A stretch of DNA of 64,000 nucleotides from JASHVB01 sp035523995 (GTDB lineage Bacteria > Pseudomonadota > Alphaproteobacteria > Acetobacterales > Acetobacteraceae): NCBI GenBank assembly GCA_035523995.1, contig DATKPQ010000045.1, positions 124,001 through 188,000 on the forward strand, read 5' to 3'. The translations under genes and the position numbers were made by a program. Numbering within the stretch: the stretch's first letter is position 1; the number at the start of each line of letters is the position of its first letter. Below, in pieces: positions 34,093 through 42,846 of this stretch. The notes beneath the pieces were generated by a model, which searched no databases, was not told the DNA's origin, and was given only the letters and a program-made list of their open reading frames with translations.

Positions 34093-36207
34093 TCAGTCCT
34101 TCAGCGTCACCAGTGCATCGGCGATCGTCAGTCCCGATCCTCCTGCGTGCAGGATCACCGGGTTGAACTCCATCTCGGCGATGTTGTCCGCGTACGCCAG
34201 CGCTGCGTCCGACAGACGTGCGATCAGCGATGCCGCCGGTCCAAGATCGATCGGGTTGCTGCCACGGAAGCCGGTCAGTAGTGGCGCGGAACGCAGCGAA
34301 CGGATCATTCGCTCTGCCTCCGCCTCATCCACCGGCGCAGGGCTGTGCGCCACGTCGCCGAACAACTCGACCGTGACGCCGCCGTAGCCCACCATCATCA
34401 CCGGGCCGAAAGTTGGATCATTGATCATGCCGATCACCAGCTCATGACCTTTCGGCGCCATCTTTTGCACTGCCACGCCATCGATTCGCGCGTCCGGCTT
34501 GAATGCCAGGATATCGCGCATCATTGCGTCATAGCCGGCGCGCACGGACGCCGCATCCGTCAGGTTCAGGCGCACGCCGCCGGCTTCGGTCTTGTGCGGC
34601 AGGTCGCGCGACTGGATTTTCAAAGCAACCGGAAAGCCCAGCGCCATCGCTGCATCGACGGCTTCGGCGGCGGTGGTGGCAAGTCGTTCCGCTGCTCGCG
34701 GCAGGAACGCCGCTAATGCGTGCTTGGCCGCGTATTCCGGCAACACGTGCGGCAGGTCGGCTGGCAGCGGTGCTATGTCGGTCAGGTCAGGCGGTTCGGG
34801 GATCGGGCGCGTCAGCGCCTCGGCATAGAAGGCCAGCTTGCTCATCGCGACGCCGACGTTGCGCAGGTCGCTATGCACGAACAAGCCGCAGCCGGCGGCA
34901 CCGGCGCGGCCGAAGTCCGAGGGCAGTGTGTAGGTCCAGACCGTCATCGGCTTGTTGCATCGTTCCGCCGTGGCGCGCACGCGTGGGCCGTCGAGTGAGA
35001 TTCGGGTCACGCTGGCCAGGGACGTGATAATCACCAGCATGTCGATCTCATTGCTCTGCGCCAATTGCTCCAAGGCGGTCATCGTTGCGGGCCCGGTCTG
35101 CGACCCTTGCGCGGTGACGTCGACCGGATTGCCCGATGCGCCATAGGACGGCATCACCGGACGCAGCTTCACCTGCATGTCGGCGGACAGCGGCGGCACG
35201 AGCAAGCCTGCGGCGGAGAGCGTGTCGGCCATCCACACGCCGCCGCCGCCGGAGGGCGTCACGATGCCGACGCGGCGGCCGCGTGGCAACGAGCAGGTCA
35301 CCAGCACACCGGCGATGGCCACGGCTTCGTCGGCGTCTTCCGCCTCGATCACGCCGTAGCGTTCGAAAATTGCGTGGTAGGCGGTGTAGGAGCCGGACAG
35401 TGAGGCGGTGTGCGATGCCGACGCGCGGCTACCGGCAGTGGAACGGCCGACCTTGATCGCGATGATGGGCTTGCCGATGCGGCGTGCCTTGTCGAGTGCC
35501 GCAACGAAGCTGGGGCCGTTGCGCACTGCCTCGCAGAACAACATCACCACGTGCGTGTTGGGATCTTCCACCATGTAGTCGAGGAAATCGGCCATGTTCA
35601 GATCGGCCTCGTTCCCGGTGGAGATCACGTAGGAAAAGCCGATGCCCGCCGCCTTGCCGCGGTTGAACAGGGCGAAGCCGATACCGCCGGATTGGGCGAT
35701 GACACCGACGCGGCGGTCGGAGACCAGGACCGTGTGTTCGTCCTCTTTCACCTCGACGGTTGGGCTGAACGTGGTGGCGACCTTGCCGAGTGCGTTGAAG
35801 TAGCCTTCACAGTTTGGGCCACAGGCGCGAATGCCGGTGCGCCGCGTCACATCGAACAACGCCGCTTGCATATCGCCGGCGGCGCCGCCTTCCTCGGCGA
35901 AGCCGGAGCTGATGATCAGGGCGTTTTTGACTCCAGCCAAGGCGCATTCTTCCAGGGCGGGGGCGACGCCGGCGGCGGGGATCGCGACCAACGCGAGATC
36001 AACCGGCGTGCCGACGGCGGCGATGGAGCCGTAACACCGAAGGCCGGCGATTTCCTGGTAGCTCGGATTGATCGGCAGGATGCGGCCGGGGAAGCCGTTC
36101 TCGCGCAACTGATGCAACAGGCGGCCGCGGATGCGGTGCAGATCGGGCGAAGCGCCAAGCACGGCGATGGATTCGGGCCAGAAGAAGCTGTGCAATGGGT
36201 GGGTCAC
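34093..36207 (-). CDS. acetate--CoA ligase family protein (ADP-forming type)
   Basis: A 704-residue fused alpha-beta acyl-CoA synthetase (NDP-forming). The order is a CoA-binding Rossmann domain (FFWPESIAVLGASPD) and a succinyl-CoA-ligase-like domain with the phosphorylated histidine in SRASASHTASLSGS. A C-terminal ATP-grasp domain follows (FPVALKIQSRDLPHKTEAGG, with FGPVMMVGYGGV). Such enzymes interconvert acyl-CoA and acid with ATP/ADP, and many bacterial ones have unknown acyl preference. The start is GTG 36207 with GAGGAAA upstream. The adjacent acyl-CoA dehydrogenase on the same strand suggests a short-chain acid pathway. Confidence 0.88.
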   Translation of the reverse strand: MTHPLHSFFWPESIAVLGASPDLHRIRGRLLHQLRENGFPGRILPINPSYQEIAGLRCYGSIAAVGTPVDLALVAIPAAGVAPALEECALAGVKNALIISSGFAEEGGAAGDMQAALFDVTRRTGIRACGPNCEGYFNALGKVATTFSPTVEVKEDEHTVLVSDRRVGVIAQSGGIGFALFNRGKAAGIGFSYVISTGNEADLNMADFLDYMVEDPNTHVVMLFCEAVRNGPSFVAALDKARRIGKPIIAIKVGRSTAGSRASASHTASLSGSYTAYHAIFERYGVIEAEDADEAVAIAGVLVTCSLPRGRRVGIVTPSGGGGVWMADTLSAAGLLVPPLSADMQVKLRPVMPSYGASGNPVDVTAQGSQTGPATMTALEQLAQSNEIDMLVIITSLASVTRISLDGPRVRATAERCNKPMTVWTYTLPSDFGRAGAAGCGLFVHSDLRNVGVAMSKLAFYAEALTRPIPEPPDLTDIAPLPADLPHVLPEYAAKHALAAFLPRAAERLATTAAEAVDAAMALGFPVALKIQSRDLPHKTEAGGVRLNLTDAASVRAGYDAMMRDILAFKPDARIDGVAVQKMAPKGHELVIGMINDPTFGPVMMVGYGGVTVELFGDVAHSPAPVDEAEAERMIRSLRSAPLLTGFRGSNPIDLGPAASLIARLSDAALAYADNIAEMEFNPVILHAGGSGLTIADALVTLKD

Positions 36208-37264
36208 CGGGCATTTCCTCGTTGCGTTCAGGCTGCGAGTATCGCGGGGGTGCGGCGGATCGCCAATATCCGTCGGCGCCTCCCGCAGAGCGGCGATGTC
36301 GCAATGACCTGGCGAACATCCTCAAGAATATCGCGCGGGAGATTGAGCGCATGGGCGGAGCTAGGAGGGCAAGCTGGTGAATTGGCTCCCGGTGACCGAC
36401 ACAGCGGCCGATGCAATCCCGGCGCTCGATGGCCCACTCGCAGGCGCACCGGCCAGCATGGTGCGCTCTTCGCCGGTCAGGTGCACGGATATCAGCCAGC
36501 CTCCCGAACTCGCGACGCGTCCGGTCCTCCAGGCTTCCAGCCGGCCTCCCGGACAAAAGAATGGCGGCCCTTGCGGGGCCGCCAAGTTTAGGGAGGAAAC
36601 GTCCAAGAAAGCAGACAGCGCGGCCAAGGGCCGCATTGCTGCGACGCACAAGGTAGGGGCTCAGTCGTTCGTGTGCAAGCGATTTTTCGCAGCGCAGCAA
36701 AAAATCTTCTGGACAACCCAGCTACCCGTTGGTAGCTACCCTGCATACCCAAGTTTAGGTGCAAGGAACGTCGACACGCCCTGCCACTCCTACGGCGGGG
36801 CGTTGTCGTTCGGGGGTGCGCGAAAGCGCCTCGGTTGCTCACGATTTAGCGACTGGCGTCGGTGCAACGGGTTGTTTTCGGACGCGATGATGCCTGGGCA
36901 TGACGCCGGACATCGACGCGATATGCCGATCGGACGCCATTCAGCGGGGCCACGTGCAGCGGCGTAGCGTAAATGCCGAGCCGAGCCCGGCCATGACGAA
37001 TGGGGATCGGCAGTGAGAAACGGGATCGGCGAGCAGGAGCGGCGCCCGCCATGAGCAGAAACGGCGCCGCCAGAGAGCAGCGCCCGCCACAGATCCCACG
37101 ATATGTATTTTAACATGTCTCGATAGACCGGGCATTGACGGTTTCTTTCCGGCGCATAAATCCTGGTTTCGATCTGCGCGGGCACAGTGGGATCAGGGTC
37201 CATTCGGTGCCGATGCCGCAGTGTCTGCAGGCAGGCAGGCGAGCCATCTCGTTGTGGGGGTATT
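36208..37264. other. 1-kb region without clear protein gene, several secondary structures
   Basis: No frame here looks like a real protein. The stretch contains a strong hairpin at 36563-36583, a 26-base inverted repeat at 36681-36706, a perfect 7-bp hairpin with loop CGTT at 36720-36737 and an approximate direct repeat (CCAAGTTTAGG then a few bases and ACGTC) near 36582 and 36748. The right part, 36960-37140, carries a weak family B-like motif near 36975. A small RNA or remains of a mobile element are both possible. Confidence 0.4.
36563..36583 (-). terminator. hairpin with T-rich tail on minus strand
   Basis: Stem GGCGGCCC with complement GGGCCGCC and a five-base loop. Read on the minus strand it is followed by ATTCTTTTGT, which makes a plausible intrinsic terminator. 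No annotated minus-strand gene lies just upstream, hence the suspicion of an unrecognised transcript from 36.6-36.9 kb. Confidence 0.45.
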
Positions 37265-38755
37265 ATGATGATCCATCCGCGGTTGCGCCTGTTTCGCGCG
37301 CTGGCAATGGCGATCGTCCTCGCAGCCCTGACGGCGGTGTCCCCGGCCATGGCAGCTCCCCAGTCGACCTGCGACGCGGCAAATGTCGTTGCCCGCACGC
37401 TCCCGGCCGTCGTGAATATCTGGGTCGCGAAAATACTCCATGGCGACGAAGAGGGCGGCAATGCCAGCGGCAAGGATCGCTTGGAATTCTTTGTCGGCAC
37501 CGGGTTCATTGTTGATCCGAGCGGCATCATCGCAACGAACAAACACGTCATCCAGGACGCGGCCATGATCCTGGTGACGTTCCACGACCGGTCGCAGGTG
37601 CCCGCACAACTCATCGCGGCGTCCTCGGTGTCCGACTTCGCCCTGTTGAAAGTGAATATCGACAAGCCATTGCCCACCTTGCGCTACGCCGACAGCGATA
37701 CCGTGCAGTTGGGGCAACCGGTGATCGCGATCGGCAATCCGCTTGGCCTCGGCACGTCGATCAGTACCGGCGTGATCAGCGCGGTGAACCGCAACCTGAT
37801 GAAAACCCCGGTCGATGATTTCATCCAGACCGATGCCAGCATCAATCCAGGCAATTCCGGCGGCCCATTGATCGATTGCAGTGGCGAGGTGGTCGGGATC
37901 AATACCGCCTTGTTGTCGAACAACTCGGTGCTTGGCTCGATCGGTATCGGCTTTGCACTGCCGTCCAATTGCGCCGCAATTCTGCAAGGCTATTTGCTCG
38001 ATCCAAACCATGTAGGATTGAACTGGGCCGGTCTGGAGTTGCAGGACCTGACCCCAGGACTGGCACAATCGTTTGGCAGTTCTCTCACCGCGGGCGCAAT
38101 CGTCACTGGGTTGGAAAGGGACGGCCCCGCGGCCAAAGCCTCGCTGGCACCGGGCGACATCATAACGGCGGTCGATGGCCGCCCGATGTACGATGCCCGC
38201 GCGGTTCAGCGCACGATCGTCTTGAAACGGCCGGGGGAACCGGTGCGACTGACTGTCTGGCATGACGGCAAAAGCCGCGAGGTAACCGTGCGCGGCGAGC
38301 CTTGGCCGGACCTGCTGGCGCTTCGTACGCAGGTGCTTGCCAGCGCCGGCAGCCTTCAAACCGCGGAAGCCGCGAGTGCCGGCCTGCATCTGGCCAATAT
38401 CACGCCAGCGGAACGCAAGCGCTACAGCCTGTCGGACGCATCAGGCGTGCTGATCGATCGGGTGTCGGTGGGGTCGGAGGCAGAAAGCCTGGGCCTGGAG
38501 GCTGGCGACATCATCATGATGGTGGGCGGCCATCCGGCCACGACAGCTGGTGTTGTTATCAGCCGTCTCGATCACCCCGACCTGGCAACTGGCGACCTCG
38601 TACCTTTGCTCGTAAAAAGCAAGTCAGTGAAGCATTGGGTGCCGGTTTTCGTCGGTCGTATCAATGTCGCCGACCTGGTGGCACGAGTGCCGGAAGCAAA
38701 GTCGGCTCTCGCGCCCGCGTCGGGAATTCCTGGCGTCTCGCAGACCCAACGATAA
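37265..38755 (+). CDS. HtrA/DegP-like periplasmic serine protease
   Basis: A 496-residue trypsin-like protease with an N-terminal signal peptide (LAMAIVLAALTAVSPAMA, cleavage likely after AMA). The catalytic triad is complete: H94 in TNKHVIQ, D124 in SDFALLKV and S198 in GNSGGPL. Two PDZ domains follow, the first around 270-340 (GAIVTGLERDGPAAKASLAP) and the second around 400-480 (GVLIDRVSVGSEAESLGLEA). It should act in envelope protein quality control. ATG 37265 is followed by a second ATG at 37268. A close paralogue with a frameshift lies directly downstream. Confidence 0.9.
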   Translation: MMIHPRLRLFRALAMAIVLAALTAVSPAMAAPQSTCDAANVVARTLPAVVNIWVAKILHGDEEGGNASGKDRLEFFVGTGFIVDPSGIIATNKHVIQDAAMILVTFHDRSQVPAQLIAASSVSDFALLKVNIDKPLPTLRYADSDTVQLGQPVIAIGNPLGLGTSISTGVISAVNRNLMKTPVDDFIQTDASINPGNSGGPLIDCSGEVVGINTALLSNNSVLGSIGIGFALPSNCAAILQGYLLDPNHVGLNWAGLELQDLTPGLAQSFGSSLTAGAIVTGLERDGPAAKASLAPGDIITAVDGRPMYDARAVQRTIVLKRPGEPVRLTVWHDGKSREVTVRGEPWPDLLALRTQVLASAGSLQTAEAASAGLHLANITPAERKRYSLSDASGVLIDRVSVGSEAESLGLEAGDIIMMVGGHPATTAGVVISRLDHPDLATGDLVPLLVKSKSVKHWVPVFVGRINVADLVARVPEAKSALAPASGIPGVSQTQR

Positions 38756-39009
38756 AGCCAGAAGTCGTCTGCGGCTGTAGGACGGTTGCTCGCGGACGAT
38801 CCGCACCCATACGCGTATCCTTGTCCGGTCAAACTCGGCGGGGTTGCCTAGCGCGCGCCACTAATACCTGAATATTGGCGCTTCGCACCGGATGAATGTC
38901 ATGTTGAATCGTGCAGGCCGACACCGGGGAACTGCTCTCGTGCGACAGCGGTGTGGCCGGTACCAGGAAGCTGGAGGGTCAGGATAGCTCAATTGCCGCG
39001 AAGGGACCC

Positions 39010-40486
39010 ATGCGCCATCAATTATTCGCGCGTATTGTTCCGGCATTGTTGATTGCGGTCGCGGTTGCGGTCGCGGCAGTACCGGCCATGGCAGCGGCGC
39101 CGTCGTCCTGCAACGCTGCGAACGTGGTTGCCCGTGCACTTCCGGCCGTGGTCAACATCTGGGTTGCCAAGATCCTGCCTGCCAAAGGCCGCGGAGCCAA
39201 GGCTGCCGGAACGCAACGACTGGAATTCTTCGTCGGTACGGGGTTCATCGTCGATCCGAGCGGCATAATCGCCACCAACAAACACGTGATCCAGGACGGG
39301 CGCCATGATTCTGGTCACGTTCCACGATTGGTCGCAAGTCTCGGCGCAACTGATTGCGGCCTCCTCCTTGGTCGACTTCGCGTTGTTGAAAGTGAAGGTT
39401 GGCAAGCCGCTCCCCACGTTGCGCTATGCCGACAGCGATGACGTGCGGATCGGCGAACCGGTTGTTGCCATCGGCAACCCGCTGGGCCTGGGCACATCCG
39501 TCAGCAGCGGCGTGATCAGTGCGTTAGACCGCAACCTGATGAGATCGCCGCTCGACAACTACATTCAGACCGATGCCAGCATCAATCCTGGGAATTCAGG
39601 CGGCCCGTTGCTCGATTGCAGCGGGGAAGTGGTTGGAATCAACACCGCGTTGCTGTCGAACAGTAAGGTGCTGGGATCGATCGGGATCGGCTTCGCGCTG
39701 CCGTCCAATGATGCCGCGTTGCTGACCGCCAAGCTGACGGACCCTACCGATGTCCGTCCGAACTGGATCGGACTGGAACTGCAGGACCTAAGTCCGGCGC
39801 TAGCGCGATCCTTTGGCAGCTCTTTGACCCGCGGCGCGATTATTACGGAAGTGGATAAGAATGGTCCGGCGGCGCATGCGTCCCTCGCTCCAGGCGATAT
39901 TGTCGTGTCCGTGGATGGTCGACGGATGTTCAATGCCAGCGCCGTTGAGCGCGCCGTGGTCGTGAAGCCGCCCGGCGAACCGATTGCGCTGTCGATCTGG
40001 CGGAATGGCCAGACCCGCGATGTGACGCTTCGCGGCGAGCCCTGGCCGCATATGATGGCGCTGCGTAGTAGCGTGCTGGCAAGCGCTGCCAGCATCAAGA
40101 AAGCCGAGGCGGTCGGTACCGGCCTGCATCTCGTCGACCTCAGTCCGGCGATACGCAAGCGCTTCCATCTGAGCGAAATCGCCGGCGTTGTCATTGAGCG
40201 CGTGACGCGGGGATCAGAAGCAGAGAGCCTGGGACTTGTAGCCGGCGATGTCATCACGATGGTTGGCGATGCTCCGGCCAAGACGGCCAGTGCCGTGAAC
40301 AAACGGCTCGACGATCCTGAGTCCGCACCCAGCGGTCTCATTCCCTTGCTCGTACATGAGAAGTCAGCAACGCGCTGGGTGACGGTCTTCGTCGGGCGCA
40401 TCGATGTGTGCAACTTAATCGCAACGATGGCTCAGGCGAAACCATCCGTGGTACCGGCGAGAAACACTACGGCCCTGCCTAAATAA
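39010..40486 (+). pseudogene. HtrA-like serine protease paralogue, frameshifted
   Basis: A tandem duplicate of the upstream protease. ATG 39010 opens a signal peptide and the domain through TNKHVIQDG with the catalytic histidine (about residue 92). The frame is then lost in GACGGGCGCCATG (39295-39307), which has one base more than the matching GACGCGGCCATG upstream. From 39305 the other frame continues the protein with the aspartate (VDFALLKV), serine (GNSGGPLL) and both PDZ domains to 40486. A 393-residue product from ATG 39305 would lack the signal peptide and the histidine. Sequencing error is possible. Confidence 0.85.
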
Positions 40487-40663
40487 CCAATGTCCACCTT
40501 ATCTACATGGGGAAAGTAGGCCAGTGCATGCGTTGCCGTTGTGGGTGTCGTGGCATGCGCGCGTCATGCCAATCCCCACCAAGGGTTAGACCTGAGCGGG
40601 GATTTCAGTTTGGCAAAGGTCTCCTGATCAGCCTGACTTCGAGACCGGCCGGTTGGGAAAACG

Positions 40664-40897
40664 TTACTTGCTGCCGCTGACGGGAGCGCTACCAGTGCCC
40701 ACATTGTATCCCGGCGTGCTCGCGGCCGACGACCCGGTACCAACGTTGTAGCCAGGCGTGTTGACGGCGGAAGAGCCCGTGCCGACGTTGTAGCCGGGCA
40801 GCGCCGGAGCATCTGCACGCATCAGCGTCCATCTGCTTATATCTACGTGAGACCTTTTCTTTGCTAGCCACAGCAAGAGCAGTACGGCGACTCCCAA
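40664..40897 (-). CDS. small membrane-anchored protein with 14-residue tandem repeats
   Basis: About 77 residues: a short hydrophobic segment (GVAVLLLLWLAKKRS) followed by two full copies and a partial third of PGYNVGTGSSAxxT, ending VSGSK. The repeat is encoded by 42-base units at roughly 40690-40805. It starts from TTG 40897. Removing one G just upstream would link ATG-AAA to CCAATTACTTTG and give MKPITLGVAVLLLLW, so the native start may be frameshifted. No family is recognised. The single membrane segment and glycine/serine-rich repeats suggest an envelope or surface protein. Confidence 0.55.
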   Translation of the reverse strand: MGVAVLLLLWLAKKRSHVDISRWTLMRADAPALPGYNVGTGSSAVNTPGYNVGTGSSAASTPGYNVGTGSAPVSGSK

Positions 40898-41142
40898 AGT
40901 AATTGGCTTTCATGGTCAAGAAGGGTTTAACGCAGATGCAAGCAGAGGACGCAGTTGCACGCGGATAGCGCGTGCCGACCAAATCCTTGGCGGTTCCGTG
41001 ATCGGCTGTGAGTGCCGCTTTTACGCATCGATCCTGACCAATTTCAGGCAAATGCGGGGTGTATGTTGGAAATCGCAGGAACCGCCCGTGCAGCGGCGCA
41101 TGCGTCGCGCACGATCAGGTCACGCTCAGGCCGGATTATGCG

Positions 41143-41880
41143 CTAGGCCAGGCCCCCGGCAAGGTTCTCTAACGCCTGACGATTCAAAATCACGACTTCC
41201 GACTGACACGGAATCTCGATCAGCCCTTCGGAGCGGAATCGGGTCAGCGTACGGCTGACCGTTTCGATCGTCAGCCCCAGGTAATCGGCAATGTCGCTAC
41301 GCGTCATCGGCAGCGGAAACCGCAAGCGCGGATGGCGGCAGGACACGCCCTGGCGGCTTTGCATCGCCAGGAACGACGCGATCCGCTCCCGCGCCGTTTT
41401 TCGTCCCAGCAGCAGCATCTGTTCCTGCGCCGCAACCAACTCGTTGCCGGCCACTTCAAGCAGACGCTTTTCCATCGCCGGGAAGTCATCCAGCAGCAGC
41501 CGCAGCCGAGCGCGGGAGAAGCGGCAGAATCGCACCTGCTCGATCGCCTCGGCGCTGAACGCATAGATATCGGAGACCGCCAGTCCGAGGAAATGCCCGA
41601 CACCCGCAAAGCCGGTAATCTGGCGCCGCCCATCCGGCAGCAGCTTGAACAGTTTGGCGGTGCCATAGGTGATGTTGAAGAAGCTGTCGGCTGGCTCGGC
41701 TTCTTCGATGAACGTCGTGCCGGCGGCGACCTCGGTCACGACGGCGACGCCTGCCAGCCGCGCCAGGTCCTTATCCGGGATCGCGTTGCACACGCTGAGG
41801 GGTCGAGCGTCGCAATGACCGCACGGCTCCATCCCGCGGCGCGGATCCAGCACGACCGGGCGGGACTGCAAAGTGATCAT
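41143..41880 (-). CDS. fnrL: FNR/FixK-type transcriptional regulator
   Basis: A 245-residue Crp/Fnr regulator of the oxygen-sensing branch. The N-terminus holds CGHC followed by a third cysteine in SVCNAIP, with a fourth in EQVRFCRF, the set needed for a [4Fe-4S] cluster. The cNMP-like beta barrel and dimer helix follow. The HTH is TRSDIADYLGLTIETVSRTL, with the E--SR recognition pattern expected to read TTGAT-N4-ATCAA. ATG 41880 is used; an upstream ATG at 41931 would add 17 basic residues. A matching box lies at 41975-41988, so autoregulation is likely. Confidence 0.88.
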   Translation of the reverse strand: MITLQSRPVVLDPRRGMEPCGHCDARPLSVCNAIPDKDLARLAGVAVVTEVAAGTTFIEEAEPADSFFNITYGTAKLFKLLPDGRRQITGFAGVGHFLGLAVSDIYAFSAEAIEQVRFCRFSRARLRLLLDDFPAMEKRLLEVAGNELVAAQEQMLLLGRKTARERIASFLAMQSRQGVSCRHPRLRFPLPMTRSDIADYLGLTIETVSRTLTRFRSEGLIEIPCQSEVVILNRQALENLAGGLA

Positions 41881-41974
41881 TGCTGCCGTCGCGTTAACGA
41901 TTGCGACACGATGTGTGATACGGCGCTTCATAGTACGCAATACGGGGAATCCCGTATCCGCGCTCCGCCCAAGC

Positions 41975-41988
41975 TTGATCTGCGTCAA
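41975..41988 (+). promoter_or_regulatory. FNR box in fnrL divergent promoter
   Basis: TTGATCTGCGTCAA matches TTGAT-N4-ATCAA with nine of ten positions. It lies 94 bases before the fnrL start at 41880 (44 bases before the alternative 41931) and 57 bases before the divergent gene at 42046, so it may control both. Confidence 0.7.
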
Positions 41989-42045
41989 AGCCCTGCGGAA
42001 CTGCGCTCTGGCAGTGTCGGTGCGACTGCTGCGGAGACGGCCATC

Positions 42046-42537
42046 ATGTCAGCTTTTACCGTCCGGGCGCTTGCGCCCGATCAGATTTTGTCAGTCTATC
42101 CTCTGATCCGCGAGGCGATGCCGGAGATCGCCCTGGCTGCCTGGACCGATTACGCCCGCCGCGTCACCGGGCGCCGCTCTCACCACGCAGGGATCATGGC
42201 CGCCTGGCGGGAGGGCCGTTCCTTCCCCTGCGGCCTGTTCTGCTACCGGGTGGATAATACACTGGGGCAGGGGCGGGTGCTGATCGCTGAGCATTTCGTC
42301 GCGGTGGATTTGCTGGATCCACAAGGGGTGTTGGCAGCACTGGTGGCGGAACTCGATGCGCTTGGGCACCGGCTGGATTGCAACGCTGTGCGCAGCGTGG
42401 TGCATGGCGGGGAACCGGCAATCGCCGGCGGGCTGGTGGCGGCGGGGCATACGCCGGAAGCATCGCTCCTGCTGAAGTCGCTGGCGGCAAATGCGGCGGT
42501 GCGCCGGCAGCACGCCGCACGGCGGCCGGCGCACTGA
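42046..42537 (+). CDS. GNAT-like hypothetical protein, FNR-box neighbour
   Basis: A 163-residue soluble protein: FTVRALAPDQILSVYPLIRE at the start, then MPEIALAAWTDYARRV, LIAEHFVAVDLLDPQGVLAA and a C-terminal LLLKSLAANAAVRR. The start and the central beta-alpha pattern resemble N-acetyltransferase (GNAT) folds, but I cannot see a clear acetyl-CoA binding Q/RxxGxG/A loop. It is transcribed divergently from the FNR homologue, with an FNR box between them, so oxygen-responsive expression is plausible. ATG 42046. Confidence 0.6.
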   Translation: MSAFTVRALAPDQILSVYPLIREAMPEIALAAWTDYARRVTGRRSHHAGIMAAWREGRSFPCGLFCYRVDNTLGQGRVLIAEHFVAVDLLDPQGVLAALVAELDALGHRLDCNAVRSVVHGGEPAIAGGLVAAGHTPEASLLLKSLAANAAVRRQHAARRPAH

Positions 42538-42734
42538 CTGCGGCGCGAATCCAGCCATCCCCACCGACGTTTCAGCATTCGCCAGCGATTGCACGTGGAG
42601 GTATGTCGGGCCGGCAGAAAAGGCCGATCTGGCTTTGGTCGAGGACGGGTCCTGACGGCCGATCTGGACGGCCCGGCTGAGTGAGCGTTCCGAGACGCCG
42701 CTGGCGCCGCCGCGGATGGGCTCGCCGGACCTTG

Positions 42735-42781
42735 GCGATATGCCAATGGGGCGATGTGCCAATGGGGCGATGTGCCAATGG
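42735..42781. repeat. 16-base tandem repeat, three units
   Basis: GCGATATGCCAATGGG, GCGATGTGCCAATGGG and GCGATGTGCCAATGG in succession, inside the 309-base gap between the GNAT-like gene and the zinc-ribbon gene. No coding sense. Nothing else is recognised in this gap. Confidence 0.85.
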
Positions 42782-42846
42782 ACCCAGCGTCGGCGCGGTA
42801 CGCGACGGAGCGGTAGCGGGTCGTGCCGCAGAACTTTGGTGAATCT

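Noticed and set aside
36377..36967. Plus-strand 196-codon frame in the structured intergenic region
   Set aside because: It runs through hairpins and a terminator-like structure, has no Shine-Dalgarno and no recognisable motif.
40664..40897. CRISPR-like array from repeated 42-base units
   Set aside because: Units are contiguous with no spacers and encode an in-frame protein repeat. The 17-base and 16-base repeats at 12188 and 42735 are likewise plain tandem repeats.
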